Assembly (NCBI GenBank): GCA_037447655.1
Contig: JBBHKE010002505.1
Span: forward strand, 101,911-165,910
Reading direction: 5' to 3'
Length of the DNA: 64,000 nucleotides
Origin: Zygnema cylindricum
Lineage: Eukaryota; Streptophyta; Zygnematophyceae; Zygnematales; Zygnemataceae
Shown piece after piece: positions 23,701-34,000 of this stretch (within the stretch, counting starts at the first letter, position 1; the number at the start of each line of letters is the position of its first letter). Both the position numbers and the translations under genes were made by a program. The notes beneath the pieces are model-generated. The model saw only the letters and a list, made by a program, of their open reading frames with translations. It had not been told where the DNA came from and searched no databases.

Positions 23701-25973
23701 TATAAAGTGGTTGTGTGCCCTTCCTGTTGTTTCTATTGTTGTAAAATGTTCCTCAAAACCTTGAAAAGAGAATCCTGTTCTGGTGAGGAGGCTGCTGTTT
23801 CTGTGTGGCATGAGAGCTGAGAACTTTTAAGTACCACCACATACAAGAAATTCGAATAAGATTCGCCTCTGAATATACTTTCGGGTTTTCCATTTATGTT
23901 TTGATGAATTTACAAGAAGAGTGGGAAAAGGCCCCAAAGAAGGCTACAAAGAACATCACTTCGGACACGATAAACAAAACCATACCATATCGAAGTCCTA
24001 ATTGGACCACGGACGTGTGGTGTCCTTCCAATGTTCCTCTCAATAGGACCCTTTGGTTTTTGACTAAACCGAAACATATTCAGTTTGTTGTTTCAATCTT
24101 TGCCTCGACTTTTGTACTTGTTAACGACGATACTGATGCAACTTTTAGCATGGCTCCTTATCATTTTATGGCAAATTGACCCCAGTTTTCCTTATGGGCA
24201 TGTAAACTCATTCAAATTTCTTCTCACTTCTCCAAACCTTCCTGCAAATCTTCATTCTCCTCCTCAAATCTTCCTTACTCCAATAATGATAATATGAGCA
24301 TTTTTGTTCTAAGTTTAAGTGTTTTTTCACTCTTTTCGACAGTTGCAAGTGGATCGTTTTGAAGCGATGGTCAAGTCTAACCCGGAAGACCGTGATTCGT
24401 TAGAGGTGAGGTGGTCCCTTTGTGGTTTCCTAAATTCTCAAATATATCGCGAAATTTTTATTGTTTCCCTTTCTGTTATGAACAAGTGGTTTTGAAGTTA
24501 TTTAACCATCTGTTTAATTAAGGGTTTCATATTATTTCACCATCTCTAATAACTGAACTAATTAAAACAGAGACATGAGTCAGTTTTTTCACCATCTATT
24601 ACGGTCAAGTTAATCAAATTATTTCAATTGTTTCACCGTCTATTATGGTCAAGTTAGGATGTTCGTTATTTCCCCATTTATTATGGTCAAGTTCATCAAA
24701 AGCCGGGAAGGGTTTCAGGGCCTTGCAGTGAGCTACGCTGAATTGGGAGAATTTGATAAAGCGGCAGAAAAGCTTACATCACTCACGGAAGTAAGTTTTA
24801 TAACTATGCTGCTCACTGTAATCTGTATGACTTTTGTCACCGGAATTATAATTGTTCTACAAATGCTAATTTTCTCTAGAGCTGGGATATTTTCCCAAAG
24901 TAGGTATATTCCACACTAATTCCCGTGCTGTACTAACCCCATTTACCTAATTCACTTTTAGGGAAGTTGCTTAATAGACTTTGTTTATAGATAGCGTGGA
25001 TCACAGTAGTGGTGGTTAACACCAGACACATATCTGTTTACAATGTTTCTTTCTTTTCTACTTTTCCTCAGTTATTCATTTTCCTTCCATGGTAATTATT
25101 GCTTTTTGTCCGATTGACAAGGGAGGCGAGGCCTTCCGTCTCAGGTTTAAAAAAACTTTAGGTAGCTGACATTCTTCTATTGTATTTTTATCATTTTTTC
25201 TTGTAGAATGGGGCCGAGGATGTGGAAGCAATTCGATTATTGGCCGAGGTTAGGGCAGCCCAAAAATTATATGACCTGAGTGCAGTGGAGTATCGACGAG
25301 CAATTCGAGTAAGTACAGTAGTATGCCGTGAATTGCTATTAATGTTGAGAAATATAGAGTCTGAGGACTGTTTCAGTGTTAATGATTTTAGTTCCAGTCC
25401 AAATGACGTGGACGATAGTGAACCAAAAAAATAATTAGTATTAGTGTCGCTATTTTTGTGTTTAGATGGCAAAAAAAATTGGGACGCATTTAATGTTATT
25501 AACGCTAATAACGATTTACTTACCCTTGTTACTAAAGATAACTCAAGTAATATGGTCCATTTTTTATACGGTGGAGAACGATGCATTTACTTATCATCAT
25601 TGAAGGATAAAATAAAATCAACCGTATGGTTCCGATTGAAACGCCCTAGTGGAAATTTGCCAAAAATGGATTGACAACTTTTTTTAAATCACATGAGTTG
25701 CGGAAAATGAATAGTTTCATCTTCGAAGGGACTTAATGAATAGCGAATGAGAAAATTAGTGTTGGCATTTATTGGTGAGGGTTTCTCGAGGATATCACGA
25801 GGAAGAAAGAATCCTGCTACATTATTTGTCAATGAAGCATTTTTTTTTTCGCTTATTTTCTGGTTTTGGGGATTTTTTTCTTTTGGGGAATTTTCTAGGC
25901 TAGCCCTACGGAGTCGTTGGAGCTTTTGCAAGGTCTTACCGAAGTACTCATCTCAGATAACAAACAAGATGAG
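17749..25973 (+). CDS. Membrane-anchored plastid TPR protein (3' end missing)
   Basis: Eight exons can be joined in one frame (262 codons): 17749-17972, 19717-19825, 22138-22205, 23516-23588, 24343-24405, 24719-24790, 25207-25308, 25899-25973. Exon 1 starts [16 protein letters not shown] and is Ser/Arg/Ala-rich with few acids, like a chloroplast transit peptide. Residues 112-130 ([15 protein letters not shown]) form one membrane segment. Residues 155-262 are TPR-like helices ([57 protein letters not shown]). The layout and motifs resemble a plant family of plastid TPR proteins such as Arabidopsis At1g78915 (from memory), where more TPR sequence follows. Here the frame ends at a GTACGT donor and no later exon was found. 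The exon 1 donor (GTGAAA at 17973) was chosen because it alone fits the phase; the stronger-looking GTATGC at 17965 does not. Confidence 0.75.
18226..18361. repeat. Purine minisatellite in intron 1 of the TPR gene
   Basis: A unit of about 26 bp, 'gggtggagaggagagagagg' plus a short G-rich linker, repeats about five times. Open frames through it on both strands are low-complexity artefacts. Confidence 0.85.
18366..19401. other. Intron 1 sequence with GTTTTTGTG-type repeats
   Basis: Non-coding intron. Near 19085-19195 the word 'GGTTTTTGTG' and variants repeat many times. No gene seen. Confidence 0.5.
19402..19611. repeat. TA-flanked MITE with long terminal inverted repeats
   Basis: The element is bounded by TA on both sides (19400-19401, 19612-19613). 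Its ends are inverse: CACCGTGTATCGCTATTAGT at the left and 'AATAGTGATACACGGTG' at the right, and the match continues inward through 'cgccacttaaaa'. TA duplication and long inverted repeats are typical of Tc1/mariner-derived (Stowaway-type) MITEs. Relatives lie at 47965-48208 and 63183-63397. It sits in intron 1 of the TPR gene, about 100 bp before exon 2. Confidence 0.85.
19826..21502. other. Intron 2 of the TPR gene, left part
   Basis: AT-rich non-coding intron between exon 2 and the MITE at 21503. No exon, repeat or RNA gene recognised. Confidence 0.45.
21503..21689. repeat. TA-flanked MITE in intron 2 of the TPR gene
   Basis: Bounded by TA at 21501-21502 and 21690-21691. Left end CACCCTCCATCACTATTAGAGT, right end 'ACTCTAATTTCGATGGGTGATG', imperfect inverse of each other, 187 bp. 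The ACTATTAGAGT core ties it to the other TA-flanked copies, but the interior differs. Confidence 0.65.
22543..22790. repeat. Degraded MITE-like block in intron 3 of the TPR gene
   Basis: Contains 'ccaataatcgatatgtt', 'cgataatcgatattttgacgcgatgtatcg' and 'atcgttatcgcgctatat', words shared with the TAGTGTTG MITE family, plus a local 'catacatttc' repeat. Ends are not defined. Confidence 0.5.
22800..23515. other. Remaining intron 3 of the TPR gene
   Basis: No exon or element seen between the degraded MITE and exon 4. Similar non-coding intron sequence fills 23589-24342 and 25309-25898. Confidence 0.4.
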
Positions 25974-26727
25974 GTACGTCACTGACCAAATTCTACTAAG
26001 AAACGTGTGAGTTGTAGGATTTTTAATTTGTAAATTTAAACTCGTACTGTGTTCGCTCATTTTCCGCACTTTACAATTATAGTTATTGCAACATCAGTCT
26101 TGTCCCTTTTCTATTACCATCACACTTTTTTCTCTCTCCTCTCCCCTTTTTTGTGTTTCCCATTTCTGTCAAAAGGTGAAAATGTAGACACAGACTGAAT
26201 CAAGATGCTGGGGCGTTGAAAATTCATGAATTAAGATATTTTGAAATAAAGAAATATGATCTGAAATGTTTCGACATCAAACCTTTTGTTGTCTCAAACG
26301 GGTTTCAAACAATCAGCTTCCGTCCTCGATGATATGGGCAGATTTCAAAGGAGCTGAAGCTCATGTTCAACCGTTAATAATGTGGATTGTATTCGCTAAG
26401 TTTTTGCATGTGTCCGGTATTGCTTAGCTCCGCTTTCAAAACTTAATTACAAAGATTACCCAGATTAGATGTTTTTCGCAGGATATCATGTTTTTTGTTT
26501 TTCTAAACAAGTCCAGCTACGAAGTTTACTATAAGAAACGTGTTTTTAACTTTCGTAATAATGGCTCAAGATGAGAAGGGATGATGAAATTTTTAGTTTC
26601 TGTGGCTCTGACCTATAGACTTGTTTTCAAGTTTCTAAATAGTGTGGAGTACGGTAATAGTGCTTGTCAAAACTATTTAAGTCTTAGAATTATCTCCCTT
26701 CAGAAGCCCTCTCTCCCTGTGTGTTTG

Positions 26728-26802
<75 letters not shown>

Positions 26803-26889
26803 TAACATGTGACATACATGTGATTTTTAGATGATTAACTCTCTCGATGTTTTTTTTGTAAGACAGTTCTCTTAAACTTGTAATTTTTC
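25974..26889. other. Region expected to carry the last TPR exons; none found
   Basis: The frame of the TPR gene stops at a splice donor at 25973. This stretch was read for a continuation and none was recognised. It holds a (TC)n microsatellite of about 70 bp at 26729-26800 and then runs into the gap. Confidence 0.5.
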
Positions 26890-26899
26890 NNNNNNNNNN
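26890..26899. other. Assembly gap (10 N)
   Basis: Ten Ns of probably unknown real length. It lies between the last visible TPR exon and the next gene, close to a long CT microsatellite. Confidence 0.98.
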
Positions 26900-28068
26900 G
26901 CAATGTGCCCGTACCTGGCACAGGACAAATAGCACGGGCAAATAGTATCAAGCAATCCAAACCATATATACGACCCGTACGGCACACTTGCGCCATGATA
27001 AACGGGCACGATAAACAGGACACGGTCCATGCCCGTGTAACGGGCATCGATTTACTAATACAAGGCTTAAAAAATAAAATGATAATAGAATAATAGGGTC
27101 ATTTTCGTTAGGTGTAAGCACCTACGTCAGCAAAAACAAAACTGTACACTGAAAGTACACGATTGTACAAATTTATGAAAACGACACCATGCCACGTTGC
27201 CGTGGTCTCAAAATCCATATAGTAAGATGGCGTCACGTAAAATGTTCGTACGTAATTAGTACAGTACTATCGCATTATACATCGTACTGTACAAAACCGA
27301 AAGGCCCTTGGCAACCAAAGGGCAAAGCACCGACCGGGTCGCCCGCGACTATTTTTAATTTTTTATGCTTGAAAAAACATAAAAGTCCGTAGGAATTAAC
27401 GGTCATCAACAATTTAAGATTTCAATTATGCTTTGGAAGAAATTTTAATCAGCCAGAAACAAAATCTTTCTCTCCCCTTCTCGCTCTCCCTCTCCTCTCC
27501 CTCTTCTTCTCGCTCTCCCTCTTCCTCTCCCTCTCCCTCTCCCTCTCCCTCTCCCTTTCCATCTCTCTCTCACACTCTCTCTCTTTCTTCTTTAAGGAAC
27601 GAAAATCATTACACACGTTTCAAATTAAGAATCAGTACTTTTAACTATTGTCGATAGGATAGTATTTGTACCTCCAAAAAGTTTAATTCGATACACAACA
27701 TTAAGTCCTTTTGAGAATATTCTCACCGTCCGATCTTAATCTAAATAATCGATTTAAATAACCAATTATCAATTATCATAATTGCTAATTGTGATTATCA
27801 ATTTACACATATAATCGCATTTTTTACATTCAAGAAAACCAGAATAAAATACCAGAATAAAATACCAGAATAAAATACCAGAATAAAATACCAGAACAAA
27901 ATACCAGAATAAAATACCAGAATAAAATACCAGAATAAAATACCAGTTAAAGACTTTAACTTTCTACCACTGCTGGTAAAGCTAACGAGAGAAGTTTTGG
28001 AAGGAAGGAAGTCCTAAACTTATTTTACTGATATTTTAGGTTTTGGCAGTAAGAAAGAAGATTGATTC
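26900..28068. other. Intergenic with repeats
   Basis: 'cgggcacgataaac' and 'cccgtgtaacgggca' words lie near 26930-27050 and may be part of an undefined element. A CCCTCT-type pyrimidine tract lies at 27470-27590. A 13-bp unit 'ccagaataaaata' is repeated about nine times at 27839-27945. No gene is seen before 28069. Confidence 0.5.
27839..27945. repeat. 13-bp tandem repeat, about nine copies
   Basis: 'ccagaataaaata' repeats head to tail without spacers; one copy reads 'ccagaacaaaata'. It is a simple minisatellite about 120 bp upstream of the hydrolase start codon. The lack of spacers rules out a CRISPR array. Confidence 0.9.
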
Positions 28069-31000
28069 ATGTCTTCATTGAAACTCAATTCCGTTTTTGA
28101 CCACCAAACCACTTTTCTTTTTGGAACTTCTAGATTGTCGCATACTTTTTCTAAATGGAATATAAGTAACAAAAACGGTTTTAAGTCTAAAACCCGCTTT
28201 GTTGGTTTCAACGGAACTACTATTGAGTTGAGAAAAGAAAAAAATCTTTCAAATTTGGGCTCCACGAGTTTGAGAATTTCAGATTCAGCTACGAAGCCAG
28301 CAGTTCAACTTTTTCGGAAAACCCTAAAAGAAATTCCGAGTGCTTTATACTCGCCAGTAAATGGAATAATGCTTGAAAAGATGAAGGTAATGATCCAACA
28401 ATAATCGAACAATGCAACAAAATGAAGGATCTGAAAAAAAGAAAAAAAATTACAACAAAGTGTTTTTTTTTTTTTATTGTTCGTTCGTTAGTTAGTGGAA
28501 GAACAGGTTCTTTTTTGAAATATGTATATGGAAAAATTCCTGGTTCACAGTTGGATGAAACTAAAGAAAGTCGTGAAAGAAAAACAATATTAGTGATATT
28601 AGTAATTTTAATAATAATGTAATAATAATAATATAACAATAACATAACAATAATCAAGTTTCACTACCTTATTATTTGGAAAAATTGGAACTGAAAGTGA
28701 AAATTCTGTTAGTGTGCATTTACAGTTCCCTTCATTCAGAATCTTTTTTCAGTCAAATTTAGATTTGAAAAGCACTATTTAACTTGTGTTTTGACATGTA
28801 TGATTCTTCCATTTCTTTGATTCGCAAATCTGAAACGGATTTTTTATGAAAAGACGTCTAATTCATGTACCATCAAATTTTGTTTTTTGTGTTGCAACAG
28901 AATCATAATAATAATATAATATCATATCATAATAATAATTATAATTATTACAGTAACTTTTATGCATGCTTATATTTATCGTCATTGCCGTCAGCATTTT
29001 CTGCAGCACAATAATATTAACATAATAATATGTTTGTTCTGATGTTAGATTTTTTTTTATGTACGAGTTTTACCAGTCCATTACTCATTTCAGTGTACAG
29101 TTTTTTTCCAATTTTTTGTAGGAATATAAATTCTGTTAGAAGACGAATATTTAGGGTGAAATTGCCAACTTTGTATTTTTAATTTCCTGATAATGGCGTT
29201 TCCTTCATTGGTATCCATTTTCTTTGATTAGTGTGCATTAAACTAGGCATTATTATCATTTTTACTACAACCCTTACTACTATAAATGTGGATTGTGTTA
29301 ACAAATTTTTAATTGATTGGAGATATCTAATCAACTTTAATGCTGGTTACCAGGTGGAATACCCCTTTCTGTGTTTTTTGCCTCTCCTGTTTTTCCTTTA
29401 GAAAAACCTTATAGAAAAACCTTAAATTGTCGTCAATCTCATGAAGTTTACTCTAGCGCAAAATGGAAGAAAATATATCATCTGAAAATGGATGATATCT
29501 AATTGGATCTGGCGATATTATATTTAATGCTGTAGGGAAAAAGTACTGATCATCTTTGGTATTTTGGTCAGAATATGAAAGAGTGTGAATGGTTCTTATA
29601 CAATTGATTTGAAATTCAACCTTTTTTTTATGTATGAATATTCTAGTCTTTAATTAGTGTGACTCATACAGCATTGCCAGATACAAATGTGATTGTTTGA
29701 ATCGAGAGGAACTTCCCTCTCCCTCTCCCTCTCCCTCTCCCTCTCCCTCGCTCCAGCTCCCCGTGCTCCGAAAATAAGAAAAATGAAGGTTGTTATTCAC
29801 ACAACTCAGTGGCATGTATTTTGATGTCATTTTATTTTTATTTTTTTTGGGCAGATTCTTGAGCCGATTGAAGGGAGCGGATTTCTAACTCCTGAAAAAG
29901 ACTCTCTCCTAGTTTTTCTTCCGGGAGCTCTCACTCCTCCAGATGCTTACCTCCCATTGGTCGAAGGAATTCAGAGGGAGGCTTTAGGTCTCCGACTTTG
30001 GGTGGCGATCCTTAATTTTACGGCAGAAGTTGCAACTAATTTTGAGATCCAGGAAAGATATAAGGGAGTTAGGTCGAAACTGAAAAGTTTGGGCTATAGA
30101 GATGGGCCAATGCCATCCAGTAATGTTTTCTTTGCAGGACACAGGTGAGGAATGTACTTTTCTTTTTGTTTGTTTTTAAACTTTTTATAAGTTTTTCCTC
30201 CCTTTTTTTCTTGTTCGTTTGACTCGAGTCTTTTGATATGAACTTTCATTCTCTGACTCTGACTCTCACTTCGACTTTCAATTTTTAAAATATCTGTATA
30301 AGTTTCATTCTATATTTCTGGTAGTGTTGTAAGGTTCGTACATTATTTAGTCCCCTTTATTTAGACAGAGTCTGGGGCCAGAGTTTTCAATTGCATACAA
30401 ACCTCTGTCCTTCCCTCTTCTCTCTCTACCTCTCCTCTTTCTGTTGTCCCCGTCCTTTCCTCTTCTATCACTGTCTTTCCTCTCTATGTTGTCTTCTTCC
30501 TTCCCTCTTCTCTCTCTGTCTTTCCTTTTGATGTTGTCCTCTTCCTTCCCTCGTCTTATTCCCCTGCATTACGTTATCTTCTTCAACCACCTCTTCTATG
30601 CTGTCTCCCTTCTGCTTTCTCATGATTTCTCCCTTTTTAGCTCATCTACATTTTCCAATTTTGATCATTTTTTTGAACTTGTATGATGTTTTATTCCTCT
30701 CATTTCCATGCAGTTGGGGAGCTTATGAAGGACGTTCTCCAACCCTCACACTTGCCCAGGGCTTTATCCAAATGGGTTCATGTTTTATACTTGGTCAAGA
30801 CAATCTTGCCCAGTATCCAAAACCTGTCCTCACAATTGCCGCAGAATATGATGGACATATGGGTCTTCTCACCTTTGCCAAATCAGCTGAGGAGGTTGAA
30901 TCTGTACGGACAAAACTGGGCGATTCTTATCTCTCTGAAAATAAACCAATCATCGTTATTCGGGGAATGAATCATGCTCAATTTTCCCATGGAGTACCAA

Positions 31001-34000
31001 ACATTGAAAGGGGAGATGTACCGGCTGTTATTTCCATAGAACAGGCGAGGGTGGAGGTTTCGAAAGCAATTGCGGCATTTCTGGAGGTTCATATTGTAGA
31101 AAAGGAGGAGGAGGAGAAGAAATCGAAGGTGGAGGAGATGTCGGAAGTTTTGAATTTGAGGGTGACTGAAAGCGCAAAACTGCTTCGTCCTTTCTGGGAA
31201 GCGATGAACCGACAAAAGGAAGGATGGGAAGACTTGCAAGTAAGAATGAAATTATGATACACTATTACCTGTTAAATGTTCAGGCTTTACTAGAAGTATT
31301 CTGTATTAAGACAACTAGTAACATTTAGAATACCGAAATCTAGAATTACAGACTGTTTTAGTATCTAGGATTTCGGTAATTCAGTCTGCCAGTCTGTCTT
31401 GTCAGATGCCAGTCTGTCTTGTCAGATCTGTCTTGTCAGATCTGTAGATCTGTTTTCTGTCTTGTCAGATCTGTTTTCTCTGCGTACTTGAAGTATAGTC
31501 AGAATGGAATCCGGTCAGAGATCTGTTTTATAAATCTTGACCGGATCCTTTAACTGAAGGGTCAAGTGACTCTTCGAGTTAGTTCCTTCAGTTCCTGAGA
31601 GGTCACTCTCAGAAGTTTTCCTTTTCCTATTTAAATCTTGTTCTGTCTTATTGTTTTCAATCAATTTTAAAAACTTATAATTCAGGCTATCTTCTATCTT
31701 CCACTCTATTTCTGTCGCCATGACTTCTAATCTAATAGGTTATGGGCCGTCCAACGCCAATACCGTTGCAAAATTTAATGGCTCAGATTTTTACGGATGG
31801 AAATATCAGATAGAGCACCTTTTGCGCCGCGAAAAACTCTGGTCAATCACCTGTGGCAGCGAAATCGAACCTGCAGATGCTGCCGAAAAAACCAAATGGC
31901 TCGCTCGCAACGAGGAAGCCCATTCTCGGCTTGTTCTTGCGCTTGAGTCATCACAGATTGACATCATCCGTGACGCCTCTTCTGCTCACGAAGCATGGTC
32001 ACTTTTGACCTCTGCTTACGAAAATCAGTCCTGGTCAAATAAGTTATTCCTCAAGCGGCAGCTCAACTCTTACCGAAAGCTGCCTACCGATTCTATTCAG
32101 ATCTATGTTCAGCATCTGAAATCCCTGGCAGGACAGCTCAAGAGTATTAATGCCAAGATCTCCGACGATGATCTTATCTCGGCAATCCTTGGTGGTCTGC
32201 CGGATTCTTATTCATCACTTATTTCCTCTCTTGACAATTCCCCAACTGCGTTAACCATTCCAACTTTAACGGCTCGCTTGGTCCATGAGGAGATGAAGCA
32301 GTCATTTCAAAACACGCCAATCGTTGCTTTGGCAGCGATTTCCACCAATCCTAAGTCACCAAAATCCTCCTCCACCACCTGTCGCTATTGCAGAGCGAAT
32401 GATCACACAATTGATTTCTGTCCGGCTCTCAAACGGAAAAATGATCGTCAAGGAGGACCAGGCCGTACGGGTGGGCGAGGTCATCCGGGAGGTCGTGGAC
32501 TTTACCAAGGTCAAGCCTCCTCCGCTGAAGCCACTATTCCGGCTGTTCAACTTCCTCAATTTAATTCTGTCGCTCAACCGTTTCATTACGCCAATCCTCC
32601 TCCAACGGATCAATCCATCTCACATCATCCCGGATACCTCCAATCATATCCACTTTACGCCCCTGGCCATCAACCTTCGCCACTTCCTCAAACGGTCGAT
32701 GTAAACCCTTCGACCCCACTGACGCAATCCGATTTTGGATTCGCGTTGGCGACAGTTTCGACCTCCCCTGGTTCGATCCTATCACCAACTGTACCTGACG
32801 ACACCTGGATAGTTGACTCTGGTGCTTCCCACCATCTGTCTTCACGTTCCGATTGGTTTGTTTCCATCGCCCCACTCAGTCCTCCAATGCCAATCCTACT
32901 TGGCAATAACGCCGCCCTCACCGCGACGCACGTTGGTCAAATCAACACTCCTGGCCGATCCCCAAATCAGGCCAGCATTAAACTCACCAACGTTCTTTTT
33001 GTCCCTGCTCTACGAAAAAATCTATTTTCAGTCGGCGCGGCATTACACCAAGGAGCTACGGCTGTCTTCTCCTCAAATCACGTCAATTTTTTGACCCAAA
33101 CAAACCAAACTGTTGGATCTGGAGTAAAACAGGGAGACATTTATATCCTCTCCTCCTTTTCTCCTGTTGGATCTGCCAACGTTGCCATCTCTTCCCCACA
33201 TATCACCCTCTCCAAATGGCACCTACGGTACGGCCATCTCTCCGGACCTAGCCTTCACCAATTATCAAAAGGCCTTGTTACGGGATTGGATTCGCTTGTG
33301 AATCGAAAAATCCCTTTCTGTACTGGATGCATCGAAGGAAAATTTCCACGCCCTTCTTTTCCTTCAAGCACCACTCAATCCAAAGGCCCACTTTCCTTAA
33401 TCCACTCTGACTTATGTGGACCAATGTCCAACCCGAGTCATAATGGTGCGATGTACTTCGTCACTTTCATTGACGACGCCACTCGTTACAGTCACCTGTA
33501 CCTTGTACGTCGCAAATCCGATACTTTCGCTACATTCCAAACTTTTAAAGCGAAAGTTGAGAATCACCACAACTGTCGCATCAAAGTCCTCCGAACTGAT
33601 AACGGAGGAGAATTCTGCTCCAAAGAATTTACCTCCTTTCTCTCGCTTCATGGAATCGTGCATCAAACTACGACACCTCATACTCCCCAACAGAATGGAG
33701 TCTCGGAGCGTTATAACCGTACTGTTGTCAATATGGGACGATCCATGCTTCACTTCGCCCTCCTTTCACCTATGTTTTGGGGCGAAGCTGTCACTACAGC
33801 AAATTACTTACGAAATTTATGCCCTACCCAAGCTCTTCCGAACCTCACTCCTCACGAGGCCTGGACAGGCCAAAAACCGGACGTTTCCCATTTACGAATA
33901 TTCGGCAGCATTGCTTGGGCAAAAGATCTTACTCCTCACCACAAGTGGAGCAGTCGTGCCAAATCCGGATATTTGGTTGGCTATGCCACCGAATCCAAAG

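Noticed and set aside
26343-26378. Short in-phase candidate last exon of the TPR gene (ISKELKLMFNR then stop)
   Set aside because: It fits the splice phase but shows no TPR similarity and would end the protein far too early.
27839-27945. CRISPR-like regular repeat
   Set aside because: The 13-bp units are directly adjacent with no spacers, in a eukaryotic genome; it is a minisatellite.
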